NCBI RefSeq assembly: GCF_001557215.1
Contig: NZ_LSJM01000361.1
Coordinates: 1 to 16,205, forward strand
Direction of reading: 5' to 3'
DNA from: Sphingomonas sp. CCH9-E2
GTDB lineage: Bacteria; Pseudomonadota; Alphaproteobacteria; Sphingomonadales; Sphingomonadaceae
DNA length: 16,205 nucleotides
Positions within the stretch are counted from its first letter, which is position 1. The number at the start of each line of letters is the position of its first letter. The translations under genes and the position numbers were made by a program. Positions 1 through 8,256 of the stretch are shown here, piece by piece. Under the pieces are notes generated by a model that was given only the letters and a program-made list of their open reading frames with translations, was not told the origin of the DNA and did no database searches.

Positions 1-26
1 GCCGTCTGCGCGGCCGCCCCTCCACC

Positions 27-73
27 ACCGCCTGCGGCGGCGGTCCCCCTCCCCTTAGCAAGCTCAGGGGAGG
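27..73. repeat. REP-like paired hairpin repeat
   Basis: Two adjacent stem-loops are visible. ACCGCC (27-32) pairs with GGCGGT (39-44), and CCTCCCCT (48-55) pairs with AGGGGAGG (66-73). The surrounding C-rich CCCCTCCACC/CCCCCTCCCC context resembles the short intergenic repeats often found scattered in sphingomonad genomes. The arms are seen directly; assignment to a genome-wide repeat family is from memory and needs a self-comparison of the genome. Confidence 0.45.
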
Positions 74-332
74 AATCGCGAGTCATGACCTGTGTGACAT
101 CCGCGAGGAGACTTGTCGCATCCGTGCGTAGCCCCATGCCGCGCTATCCCGCGACATGTTCGCATCACGTGGTTCCGCATCCCGGGCTTCGTCGACCCGA
201 TGCCTACCCGTTTCTGCTCGGTTGACGTGCCTGCTATCGGCTCAAAACCCGCAGAAATCCCCCGCTTTACGCCCCGCGCTTTCCTACAATAACCTATTTG
301 GTTACAATGGGCGTATAGAGCATCAGTCAGAA

Positions 333-379
333 GGGGGCAAGTTCACACATGTCGCATGATCTTGCCCCCGTCCGTTTTT
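333..379 (+). terminator. Strong intrinsic-terminator-like stem-loop
   Basis: GGGGGCAAG (333-341) is perfectly complementary to CTTGCCCCC (361-369), with a 19-nt loop, and is followed on the plus strand by GTCCGTTTTT. The T-tract is on the plus side, so it best terminates a rightward transcript arriving from the left. On the minus strand, which is the direction of the dehydrogenase gene, only a short CCCCCTT follows the stem, so it could be a weaker terminator there. The stop codon of the dehydrogenase is only 15 bp to the right of the stem. Confidence 0.55.
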
Positions 380-383
380 CAAT

Positions 384-3300
384 TCACCGCCCCAGCAGCA
401 CCCGGGCCTGCCCGGCGATCTGCGCGAGCATCGCCGCGTTCGGTGCCGGGGCCTTTTTCGCCCGCTCGACCAGGGTCACGAACTGCGCGACACGCGCGGC
501 ATGCTCGGCCAGCCAGGTTTCGACCTCGGCCAGCGGGTTCGTGCCGGTCCCGCGTGCCAGGAACTCCAGCCGCAATTGCTGGAAGTCGCGCGCGAGGCCC
601 GCGATCAGCAGCCGCTCCCACGGGTCGCCCGCGACGATGCGCGCGGCATTGGCCTGTGCCCAGTCGAGGCCGAGCGCCTGCCCCAGATGGGTGAAGGCAT
701 GGGTCAGCTCGGTCTCACCGATACCGCGCCGCTGGCCGAGATCGGCCAGGCCCACCGCGCCGTCGAGTTCGAAGATGCGCACGATCTTCGCGACCAGCTC
801 TGCCGGTGCACCCGCCGCCTCCAGCTGCGCGGCGATGCGGCCTGACTGCGCCAGCGCCTCTTCCTTGAGCAGCGTCTTGGCCTGGCGGTCGAGGCTGTCG
901 ATGCCGGGCTTCAGGCGCGCCAGCACCGCGCTGATGTCCTCGCCCGGGCGGCAGACGCGGAGCAGGTCGGCGATCTGCGCGCGCGTGGCGACCGCAATCT
1001 CGTCGAGCACTGCCAGGCGCGCGCCCTCGCTCATCGCCGCAGTCTCGATCTCCGCCCACAGCGGCTGCAGGCCGAACAGCCGCTCGGTCACCACGAACAT
1101 CATCGCGATGTCGCGCAGCGATGCGCCTTCCTCTTCGGCCAGCTCGAACGGGTGCAGCACGCCAAGCCGGTTGACGATGCGGTTGGCGAGCTTGGTCGCG
1201 ACGATCTCGCCGCGCAGGCGGTGCTCGAGGATCGCGGTCCTGAACGTCTCGCGCATCGCGGGCGGGAAGGCGGCGATCAGGTCGGGCTCGAGCGCCGGGT
1301 CGAGGCCCAGTCCGCCGGTCTCGATCGCATCCTGCAGTGCCAGCTTCGACGTTGCGAGCAGCACGGCGAGTTCGGGACGGGTCAGCCCCGCGCCGTCCTG
1401 CGCCCGGCGCAGATATTCCTCGTTGGTCGCCAGCCCCTCGACCGCGCGGTCGAGCCGGCCGCCGGCCTCGAGGATTTCGGTCAGCCGCACGAAGCTCGGC
1501 ACCGCGACCGGCCCGTCATTCTCCAGGAACGACAGCGCCAGCGTCTGCAGGCGATTATCCTCCAGCACCAGATGCGCGACATCGTCGGTCATCGACGCCA
1601 GCAGCGTGTTGCGGTCGCCCATCTCCAGGCGACCCTCGATCACCTCGCGGTTGAGCGCGATCTTGATGTTGACCTCATTGTCCGAACAATCGACGCCCGC
1701 CGAATTGTCGATGAAGTCGGTATTGAGCCGCCCGCCGCGCATCGAAAAGGCGATGCGCGCCGCCTGGGTGACGCCGAGGTTCGCACCCTCGCCGATCGCG
1801 CGCGCGCGCAGATCCTCGGCATTGACGCGCAGGCGGTCATTGGCGGGGTCGCCCACCTCGATATGCGCTTCGGCGGCGGCCTTCACATAGGTGCCGATGC
1901 CGCCGAACCACAGCAGGTCGACCGGTGCCTTGAGGATCGCGGAGATGAGCGCATTCGGCTCCATCTCTTCCGCCTCGATGCCCAGCGCCGCGCGGACTTC
2001 CGGGGTCAGCTTGATTGACTTTTCCGACCGCGCGAACACGCCGCCGCCCGCCGAAATCAGCGACGGATCATAATCCGCCCAGCTCGACCGCGGCAGGTTG
2101 AACATGCGCTGCCGCTCGGCCCAGCTTGCCGCCGGATCGGGATCGGGGTCGAGGAAGATGTGGCGATGGTCGAACGCCGCGACCAGCTTGATCGCCTTGC
2201 TGAGCAGCATGCCGTTGCCGAACACGTCGCCCGACATGTCGCCGCAACCCGCGACGCGGATGCTCTGCGTCTGGACGTCGGTGCCCATTTCCAGGAAGTG
2301 GCGCTGGACGCTGACCCACGCGCCCTTGGCGGTGATGCCCATCGCCTTATGGTCATAGCCGACCGACCCGCCGCTGGCGAAGGCGTCGCCCAGCCAGAAG
2401 CCGCGCTCGATCGCGATCGCATTGGCCACGTCGCTGAAGGTCGCGGTGCCCTTGTCGGCGGCGACCACGAAATAGGGGTCTTCGCCGTCATGAATCACGA
2501 CGCTGTCGGGGTGCACCACCGAACCGCTGACGATATTGTCGGTGATCGACAGCAGCGACCGGATGAAGATGCGGTAGCTTTCCTTGCCCTCCTCGAACCA
2601 CGCATCGCGGTCGATGGTGGGGCTGGGAAGCTGCTTGGGATAGAAACCGCCCTTCGCGCCGGTCGGCACGATCACGGCGTTCTTCACCCGCTGCGCCTTC
2701 ATCAGGCCGAGGATTTCGGTGCGGAAATCGTCGCGCCGGTCGGACCAGCGCAGCCCGCCGCGCGCGACCGGGCCGGCGCGCAGATGGATGCCCTCGACCC
2801 GCGGCGAGTAGACCCAGATCTCGCGCCACGGCAACGGCGCGGGCAGGTTCGGCACGCGGCTGCTGTCCAGCTTGAACGCCAGCGCTTCGGCGGCGGCGGG
2901 GGCATAGGCGTTGGTGCGCAGCGTCGCGCGGATCACCCCCGCAATCGCGCGCAGGATACGGTCGTCGTCGATCGCGCTGACCGCGTCGAGGCCGGCAGCG
3001 ATCGCGGAATCGGCGGCGGCGATAGCGGCGGCGCTGTCCTTGGCGCGTGCCGGATCATGCGCGGCGGCGAAGCGGTCGACCAGAGCGGTGGCGACGGCCG
3101 GCGCACGGCGCAGCGCCTCGACCACCGTGACCAGGCCATAGCTGAGGCCGGTCTGGCGCAGATAGCGGAACCACGCGCGCAGCAGCACCACCGATGCCGG
3201 CGCCAGCCCCGCCTCGACGATCAGGCGGTTGAACGCGTCATTCTCCGCGCGCAGTTCGAGCACGGCGGCAATCGCGCCCTCGACCGTCGCGACATCGCCC

Positions 3301-5000
3301 TTCAGCGTCCCGCCGCCGGGGAGTTCGACCTCGAAATCATGGATGAAGGCGTCGGCATCGCCGGCCAGCGCGGTCGGCAGCTCCTCGATCACGCGGAAGC
3401 CGAAATTCTCGAACACCGGCACCGCGTCGGACAAAGGCAGTGGGCCGCCGAGGCGATAGAGCTTGATCCGCAGCTTGCCATGATGGTCGTAGATGCGGAC
3501 CGAGCGTGCTTGCGTGTCGCCCAGCCCGGCGATGCGCACGATGTCGCGCGCGGCTTCCTCGGGCGGGTTGCCGTTGCGATAGCCGAACGGGAAGGCCGGG
3601 GCATAGCGCAGCGCCAGCCGCGCCGCGCGCGAGGGTGTCGCGCCATCGTCGCGCAGTGCGACTTCGACCGCGGGCAGCCACCCGCGCACCATCCGCTCCA
3701 GCTCAAGGTCGAGCGCGGCGGCATCGGGCATCCGCCCCTCGCCACGCAGGTCGAGCGTGTAGCGCAGCAGCGCGACCGGTCCGTCCTCCAGCGCGATCGA
3801 CCAGCTGAGCAGCGAGGCATGCGCCGCGCGCGTCAGCATCTCGCCAATCGCCACACGCCGCCCGGTCGACACCTCGTCGCGCGGCAGCCAGACGAATGCG
3901 AAGAGATGGCGGCCCAGCGCGCTGCGGATCATCACCAGCTTCGGGCGCGGGCGATCGGTGACCGACATGGCGGTCAGCGCGATCTGCTCCAGCGCTTCGG
4001 CCGGGAAGGCGGTGGTCAGGTCGTGCGGCAGGCCGGTCAGGGCATGCGCCAGCGCCTTGCCGGTATGGCCGCGCGGGTCGAACCCGAACTTGCCCTCAAG
4101 GCTGGCGATGCGCGCGCGCAGCATCGGCACTTCGTCGGGCGTGGAATGCAGCGCGGCACTGGTCCACAGGCCGGCATGGATCGACAGGCCGGTGACGCGC
4201 GGGCCTTCGCGCAACGGCACCAGCACCAGATCGATCGGCGCGCGGCGATGGACGGTCGAAATGAAATTGGACTTGAGCAGCAGCGGCGGCTGGCCGCCCT
4301 GTTCGAACCATTCGATCGCCGCCTGGCGCGAGGTTTCGGCGAGCAACGGCGTGTCGAGGTCCATGCGGCAAATGCCCGCCGCATCGGTCACGGTCCCGTC
4401 GCGGTGCCAGTTTTCGTGGCCGACCAGCGTCATGCTGCCGCCCTGGAACCAGCGCAGCAGCGCGGCGCCCTCGGCATCGGCGATCTTGTTGGCGTCGTCG
4501 CTCATCGCGCGGCGCAACTCGGTCCAGTCGGTCACCGCGGCGCGGACATGGCCCAGATTGCGCTCGAGATCGCGGACCAGGCCGGTGCGGTCGCGCGCAT
4601 CGGCGCGCTCCAGCTCGAGATAGACCATCGATTCGCGCGAACCGCCGCTGCCGATTCCGGCCAGCGTGCCATCGCCCGCGCGCTCGACCGCGACGACGGG
4701 ATGGATGATGCGCCGGATCGCGATGTCGTGCGCAGCGATGGTCGCGGCGATCGAATCGACCAGGAACGGCATGTCGTCATTGACCACCGCCAACCGCATC
4801 GCGCGGCTGTCTTCGCCCAGTCCGGTTTCGAGCGCGATCCCCGGCGTGCCGGGCGCGCGCGTCGCCGCGGCCTCCGCCACGAACCTTGCGGCCGCGGCGC
4901 GGGCGGTGTCATCGAACCCCTCCAGCTCCCCCGGCAGGGCCCCATCGATGAGGCGCGCATCGACGGCCTCGGCGAGCGACTTGATCGGCGTCTTGCTCAT
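384..5000 (-). CDS. gdhB: NAD-specific glutamate dehydrogenase (large, 1538 aa)
   Basis: Oxidatively deaminates L-glutamate to 2-oxoglutarate and ammonium with NAD+, feeding amino-acid nitrogen and carbon into central metabolism in the cytoplasm. The 1538-residue length matches the large GDH family (about 1500-1650 aa), which is unrelated in size to the roughly 450-aa enzymes. The N-terminal ~700 residues are the regulatory ACT-like and linker region. The catalytic core follows: AGPVARGGLRWSDRRDDF near residue 750, VPTGAKGGFYPKQ near 780 carrying the lysine-glycine substrate site, GDMSGDVFGNGML near 925, and EGANLGVTQAARI followed by DNSAGVDCSDNEVNIKI near 1070-1110. The C-terminal ~400 residues are the helical domain. 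The ATG at 5000 is chosen because it gives the family N-terminus; no strong Shine-Dalgarno precedes it. The gene stands alone, separated from the upstream PAS gene by a terminator. No damage is seen. Confidence 0.96.
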   Translation of the reverse strand: MSKTPIKSLAEAVDARLIDGALPGELEGFDDTARAAAARFVAEAAATRAPGTPGIALETGLGEDSRAMRLAVVNDDMPFLVDSIAATIAAHDIAIRRIIHPVVAVERAGDGTLAGIGSGGSRESMVYLELERADARDRTGLVRDLERNLGHVRAAVTDWTELRRAMSDDANKIADAEGAALLRWFQGGSMTLVGHENWHRDGTVTDAAGICRMDLDTPLLAETSRQAAIEWFEQGGQPPLLLKSNFISTVHRRAPIDLVLVPLREGPRVTGLSIHAGLWTSAALHSTPDEVPMLRARIASLEGKFGFDPRGHTGKALAHALTGLPHDLTTAFPAEALEQIALTAMSVTDRPRPKLVMIRSALGRHLFAFVWLPRDEVSTGRRVAIGEMLTRAAHASLLSWSIALEDGPVALLRYTLDLRGEGRMPDAAALDLELERMVRGWLPAVEVALRDDGATPSRAARLALRYAPAFPFGYRNGNPPEEAARDIVRIAGLGDTQARSVRIYDHHGKLRIKLYRLGGPLPLSDAVPVFENFGFRVIEELPTALAGDADAFIHDFEVELPGGGTLKGDVATVEGAIAAVLELRAENDAFNRLIVEAGLAPASVVLLRAWFRYLRQTGLSYGLVTVVEALRRAPAVATALVDRFAAAHDPARAKDSAAAIAAADSAIAAGLDAVSAIDDDRILRAIAGVIRATLRTNAYAPAAAEALAFKLDSSRVPNLPAPLPWREIWVYSPRVEGIHLRAGPVARGGLRWSDRRDDFRTEILGLMKAQRVKNAVIVPTGAKGGFYPKQLPSPTIDRDAWFEEGKESYRIFIRSLLSITDNIVSGSVVHPDSVVIHDGEDPYFVVAADKGTATFSDVANAIAIERGFWLGDAFASGGSVGYDHKAMGITAKGAWVSVQRHFLEMGTDVQTQSIRVAGCGDMSGDVFGNGMLLSKAIKLVAAFDHRHIFLDPDPDPAASWAERQRMFNLPRSSWADYDPSLISAGGGVFARSEKSIKLTPEVRAALGIEAEEMEPNALISAILKAPVDLLWFGGIGTYVKAAAEAHIEVGDPANDRLRVNAEDLRARAIGEGANLGVTQAARIAFSMRGGRLNTDFIDNSAGVDCSDNEVNIKIALNREVIEGRLEMGDRNTLLASMTDDVAHLVLEDNRLQTLALSFLENDGPVAVPSFVRLTEILEAGGRLDRAVEGLATNEEYLRRAQDGAGLTRPELAVLLATSKLALQDAIETGGLGLDPALEPDLIAAFPPAMRETFRTAILEHRLRGEIVATKLANRIVNRLGVLHPFELAEEEGASLRDIAMMFVVTERLFGLQPLWAEIETAAMSEGARLAVLDEIAVATRAQIADLLRVCRPGEDISAVLARLKPGIDSLDRQAKTLLKEEALAQSGRIAAQLEAAGAPAELVAKIVRIFELDGAVGLADLGQRRGIGETELTHAFTHLGQALGLDWAQANAARIVAGDPWERLLIAGLARDFQQLRLEFLARGTGTNPLAEVETWLAEHAARVAQFVTLVERAKKAPAPNAAMLAQIAGQARVLLGR

Positions 5001-5098
5001 GGAATGGCGCTATGCGCCCGCAGCGCGCGCGGCTCAAGGCTTGCTGCACTGCACAGTAACATTTGAGACTAAATTGCCCAGGTAGCGATATCGGAGCA

Positions 5099-5142
5099 CA
5101 AAAAAATGCGCGCGAACCGGTGTTTTCGACCAGTTCGCGCGC
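5099..5142 (-). terminator. Rho-independent terminator of the PAS gene
   Basis: On the minus strand GCGCGCGAAC pairs perfectly with GTTCGCGCGC (plus positions 5133-5142 and 5108-5117). The stem extends inward by GGT/ACC after one mismatch and is followed by AT and seven T residues (plus A-run 5100-5106). It sits 35 bp past the stop codon of the 5177-6463 gene, so that gene is transcribed separately from gdhB. Confidence 0.85.
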
Positions 5143-5176
5143 AGCTTGGGAGAAGGCTTCAGGGAGGATCAGCTAG

Positions 5177-6463
5177 TCATGCGGCGGCCTTGCGCAGCGC
5201 GCGGTTGGCGAGCGCCGCGTCGTCATCGATCCGCGCAACGATATCGAGTTCGCCATCGGCACCGGCGCGGGCGAGCAGCAGCACGAATTCCTGCGCACCG
5301 GCATCCATCTGGACATGCGCGAGTGCCGGGCGCGCGCGCAGTTCGGCGCGGACCTGGTCGAACAGATCGGGTTGGGGCGCAGGCTTGCGCAGCGCGCGCT
5401 CTGCCTTGACGATCCCCTTGATGCCACCATCCGCCGCGCTGATGAACGCGTCCAGCCCGCCTTCGGCCACATCCTGGCGGCGGGCATGGGTCATGACGGC
5501 AGCGAACTCGGTCAGCCGGGTCTTGTCGTAATCCGCGCCGAAAACGAGTTTGGCCGCAGCCGTCATCGGCGCCCGAGGCTGCACCGCAATCCCCGCATCG
5601 GCCAGCAGTTCGGCATAGTCCTCGGCATGGCGTTCCGACGCGCGGGCGAAATCATAGGCACGCGAGAGGGCGCGGTAGAGCGACGAGCGGCTGCGCGTAT
5701 CGGCAGCGCGAGCGGCGGCGGCGCTTTCGCGCGCGATCAGCAACCGGTCCGCCAGCGTATCGGCGGTGGCGAGTTCGACCGTGTCGAGTGCAGGCGCGGC
5801 CTCGACCGCGACGCTCTCGCCAAAGCCGGCGCTGGGGCCATCGGCCCAGACCGGCGCGGCGGTGACCGGGGCAGGCGCGGTGCGGCGGGCTTCTTCAACC
5901 TCGCGCTCCAGCTTCGCCTGGGTTTCGGCGTCGACCAGTTCCTTCCAGTTGATTACGCCATAGATGAAATCGATCGTGTCGGAGTCGGACGAAAACGGCA
6001 TCAGAATGCCGCGATAGAGGGTGTTGTGCCCGCGCTGGCCGACGAACTCCGCTTCGAAGCCGATCGGCGCGCGATTCGCGATGATCTGAAGATAATGGTC
6101 GGTCAGGCGCGACAGCAGCGAACGGCTGGGCACCTCGCCGACATGGGTGATGTCCGATGTGACGCCGCATTCCTCGCGCAGCGACGCGCCGAGATAGCGA
6201 ATCGCCGGATCCTCGATCCCCTTGCTGAAATCGAGCAGCACGCTGTGCGGACCGAAATCGGCGATATTGCCGGGGTTCAGGTCTTCGATCGACGGATAGG
6301 GCCGCCCCTGCAGCAGCGAAACCCAGTGATTATAAGCGCGCACATGCATGCGACGCTCGTCGGTACCGATCGATAGCCGATGCGTGCCAGGCCCCGAATC
6401 GCTGACGCCGGTGTCGTCATGATCGGTGTCGGGACGATCATCGAGTCCGCGGGCGGTGTCCAT
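5177..6463 (-). CDS. PAS (PAS_5-like) domain protein, sphingomonad type
   Basis: A 428-residue cytoplasmic protein with no signal peptide or membrane segment. Residues ~38-173 form a PAS_5-type sensor fold: RAYNHWVSLLQGRPYPS followed by DLNPGNIADFGPHSVLLD, then IRYLGASLREECG, and a final strand DFIYGVINWKE. The rest (~180-428) is acidic and alanine-rich with a helical segment QAKLEREVEEARR and no recognised output domain; it may bind a partner. The frame is open 35 codons further upstream, but the ATG at 6463 is preferred because GGAG lies 7 nt before it; a second ATG at 6469 is only 2 nt from that site. It is followed by its own strong terminator. Signal and function are unknown; a sensory or regulatory role is inferred from the PAS fold only. 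Confidence 0.8.
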   Translation of the reverse strand: MDTARGLDDRPDTDHDDTGVSDSGPGTHRLSIGTDERRMHVRAYNHWVSLLQGRPYPSIEDLNPGNIADFGPHSVLLDFSKGIEDPAIRYLGASLREECGVTSDITHVGEVPSRSLLSRLTDHYLQIIANRAPIGFEAEFVGQRGHNTLYRGILMPFSSDSDTIDFIYGVINWKELVDAETQAKLEREVEEARRTAPAPVTAAPVWADGPSAGFGESVAVEAAPALDTVELATADTLADRLLIARESAAAARAADTRSRSSLYRALSRAYDFARASERHAEDYAELLADAGIAVQPRAPMTAAAKLVFGADYDKTRLTEFAAVMTHARRQDVAEGGLDAFISAADGGIKGIVKAERALRKPAPQPDLFDQVRAELRARPALAHVQMDAGAQEFVLLLARAGADGELDIVARIDDDAALANRALRKAAA

Positions 6464-6477
6464 GCGCATGCTCCACA

Positions 6478-6494
6478 AAGGGCAACGGGCCCTT
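6478..6494 (-). promoter_or_regulatory. 5'-leader hairpin next to the PAS gene ribosome site
   Basis: AAGGGC (6478-6483) and GCCCTT (6489-6494) form a perfect 6-bp stem with a 5-nt loop just upstream of the GGAG ribosome binding site of the PAS-domain gene. It may modulate translation initiation. Only the inverted repeat is seen; function is inference. Confidence 0.25.
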
Positions 6495-6622
6495 CTTCGC
6501 AGCGACTCTGCCCCGGATGTGGTAAACACTGCGTAAAGGCGCCCGATCGGCAAATCCCGCGACGGCAACGCTTCGGCAACGCTTGTCAGCTAGCAACAAG
6601 GCTGATAAGCGCCGCCACCTTC

Positions 6623-6641
6623 CCCGGCGGCGAACGCCGGG
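6623..6641. repeat. GC-rich perfect hairpin abutting tRNA-Thr
   Basis: CCCGGCG (6623-6629) pairs perfectly with CGCCGGG (6635-6641) around loop GCGAA, ending 3 nt before the first base of the tRNA. It would fold in the tRNA precursor leader, or serve as a structural block between the tRNA and the divergent PAS gene promoter region. It has no T-tract on either side. Confidence 0.4.
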
Positions 6642-6644
6642 TAT

Positions 6645-6720
6645 GCCGCTTTAGCTCAGTTGGTAGAGCATCGCATTCGTAATGCGGGGGTCACAGGTTC
6701 GAGTCCTGTAAGCGGCACCA
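6645..6720 (+). tRNA. tRNA-Thr (anticodon CGT)
   Basis: A complete 76-nt cloverleaf can be drawn. The acceptor stem is GCCGCTT with AAGCGGC, and the D-arm has GCTC...GAGC with AGTTGGTA in the loop. The anticodon stem TCGCA/TGCGG encloses the loop TTCGTAA (anticodon CGT, reading ACG), and the T-arm has ACAGG TTCGAGT CCTGT. The terminal CCA is encoded (6718-6720). An integrase gene ends 30 bp beyond its 3' end and points toward it, the usual arrangement when a tRNA 3' end serves as integration site. Confidence 0.97.
6690..6720 (+). other. Putative attachment site (tRNA-Thr 3' end)
   Basis: Tyrosine integrases of genomic islands commonly recombine within tRNA 3' halves, and the integrase gene lies immediately next to this one. 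No second copy of the tRNA 3' segment was found by eye in the rest of the window, so the partner site would be outside. The core limits given are a guess based on the T-arm to CCA segment. Confidence 0.35.
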
Positions 6721-6723
6721 TTT

Positions 6724-6764
6724 AATCATCTGAAAAATAATGATTTTTATCAGGGTCGCCTGAT
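6724..6764. terminator. Terminator-like inverted repeats between tRNA and integrase
   Basis: Two stems occur between the converging tRNA and integrase genes: AATCAT (6724-6729) with ATGATT (6740-6745) followed by TTT, which would serve the tRNA, and ATCAGG (6749-6754) with CCTGAT (6759-6764), which includes the integrase stop codon. The first stem is weak and AT-rich, so termination efficiency is uncertain. Confidence 0.4.
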
Positions 6765-8104
6765 GCGCGGCGCCATGTCGATGATTTTGGTATCGCACTG
6801 GTATCGCAGATGGACCTTGGTCAGCTTGCCGACGTCGTCCCACAGCGACTCCACGCCGTCCACAAACTCGCGAAGATACTCAGGCCTCAGGTGGCGGTAG
6901 TGATAGGCATTGGTGCCTTGGCCGCGATGCCCCGCAGCCGTTTCAATCTGTGCTTCAGGGACGCCACGACGATGCATCTCGGTAGTGATGGTATGCCGTA
7001 GCGTGTTTGGGGAGCCAAGGCCGACCAGCTTGGGGCGCGGCACGGTTTCACCTAGCTTAGCTCGTGGCGGTAGCCAGATATCATCACCTTCGACGTCGCG
7101 TGCGTGTTCGCAAATGCCTGCCTCGATCAAGGTCTTCTCGAACGCTTTCTTGATGCTTTCGGTGGGTCGCAGTTCGGTGCGGCGCTCACCAGTGGCGCGA
7201 TCCACGTAGCGGCGGTGCCATTGGATCGCGCGGCCGGGGTAGATTTCGAGCCACGGCGCCAGCGTCGGGCAGACGGGCACGGTCGATCGCCGCTTCTTGG
7301 TCTGACGGCGACCGGGAGCGTTGAAATAGATGATCCCGTTACGGAGCTGCGTGTCCTTGTCCAGTTCGAGCACCGCCTCCACGCGCGCGTTCGTGCTCAG
7401 CATTATCATGGCGAACATGTGAATGTGCCGGCGGTCCTCACGCGCCCATGCCGCCTCGAGAAGGGCTGCGATCTGGTCGATTGTATAGACAAGGTCGCGG
7501 GGATCGCCCTTCGACTGAACATCGGGAATGTGTGGAGAGGACGCAATCATGTTGCGCTTCCAAGCCCAGTTCAGCGGCTGCCGCAGGGCTGCGGTGTCAC
7601 GTGAAATAGTGTGACCGCTCACGCCCTGCGCAGCGCGCCAAGCGTGAAAGCGTTCGACCAACGCGGCATTGATGTCGGCGACCGTCGGGGCCCAATCAAC
7701 CGCCCCGCCCGCTGCTCGTCCATAAAGAAGGCCTGCCAATGCGATACGCCGTTCGCGTAGCGGACCGGGTCCTTCAGTTTGGGTTGAGCGTGCTCGAGCA
7801 GCCAGTCGGCCATGATCTTTTCGACAAACACCGAGGCCACAGGTGCCTGCACCGGCCGCTGCATTGCCAGATAGTGCTCGGCTAGGGCGTCTTGGGCTGC
7901 CTTTGGCGGGTGATCTGCATCACCGCCGCTGATGCCGAGCGACTTGCGGCGTGTCCGACCTCGCTCGCCGTCTCTCCCTGCGTCGTACCAGCAAATACTC
8001 CAGTCATCGCGGTCCCGCCGATACCAGAGCCAGAAGTCTCCGAGCTGAAAACGCGCAGCAGGGGGGGCGTCTTTCGTTCGGCCGGTTCGTTGTCTTGCAG
8101 GCAT
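6750..8104 (-). pseudogene. Tyrosine-type site-specific integrase, frameshifted
   Basis: Encodes a phage/island-type tyrosine recombinase (about 450 aa if repaired) that would integrate and excise the element at the adjacent tRNA. The N-terminal part is read from ATG 8104 to about 7691 (FQLGDFWLWYRRDRDDW, then a core-binding domain with KDPVRYANGVSHWQAFF). The catalytic part continues in the next frame from about 7690 (PTVADINAALVERFHAWR) to the stop at 6750. Catalytic elements seen are Arg in STNARVEAVLELD, Lys in RRQTKKRRSTVPV, Arg-His in NTLRHT, GH in AAGHRGQG and Tyr in NAYHYRHL. The box II histidine position (HxLR) is Asn here. Adding one C to the GGGCCCC run (7687-7693) restores one frame, so this is a one-base loss, a sequencing error, or a -1 frameshift site. 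If real and not recoded, the element is immobile without help. Confidence 0.85.
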
Positions 8105-8256
8105 AGGGCGTTGAGTTCTTCAGCTTCGAGAGAGGCGATGACTTCGTAGATGCGGGGCGAGAGCAACGCCCTGACGTGCGGCTGGTCGAGGCGAAGGCGG
8201 CTCCCGTTGCGCGCCGCCTTCCTCAGCTTGTCGGCCAAGTCGTGGATCACCGGCAC
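7882..8256 (-). CDS. Hypothetical protein overlapping the integrase start
   Basis: A 124-residue protein starting at GTG 8256, supported by GGAGGT (plus 8262-8267) at 5-nt spacing, the best ribosome site in this cluster. Residues 1-55 look structured (LADKLRKAARNGSRLRLDQPHVRALLSPRIYEV style helices). Residues ~70-124 are Ser/Gly/Thr/Ala-rich. The last ~74 codons (223 nt) overlap the 5' end of the integrase in another frame on the same strand, so this stretch would be dual coding. I recall small genes of this type upstream of sphingomonad integrases but know no function; control of integration is only a guess. Alternatively the true protein is shorter and the end is an artefact of the G7 run at 8061-8067. 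Confidence 0.55.
   Translation of the reverse strand: MPVIHDLADKLRKAARNGSRLRLDQPHVRALLSPRIYEVIASLEAEELNALCLQDNEPAERKTPPLLRVFSSETSGSGIGGTAMTGVFAGTTQGETASEVGHAASRSASAAVMQITRQRQPKTP

Larger units (their letters stand above)
1..383. other. Intergenic region with no gene seen
   Basis: No convincing coding frame is present; short open frames here lack a ribosome binding site and recognisable protein. The stretch holds a REP-like paired hairpin at its left edge (27-73), an AT-richer patch with the small inverted repeat TAACC/GGTTA (290-294 and 300-304), and a strong stem-loop ending in a T-tract (333-379). It is the 3' flank of the leftward glutamate dehydrogenase gene. Confidence 0.6.

Noticed and set aside
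2160..5066. A 968-codon open frame on the plus strand opposite gdhB (and a similar 513-codon one at 349-1890)
   Set aside because: They are antisense shadows of a GC-rich gene: low-complexity Arg/Ala/Asp/Gln-rich or Ser/Arg-rich sequence, no domains, and the opposite strand encodes a textbook glutamate dehydrogenase.
5315..6376. A 353-codon plus-strand frame opposite the PAS gene
   Set aside because: Arg/Ala/Gly-rich shadow with no recognisable protein, while the minus strand has a PAS fold, ribosome site and terminator.
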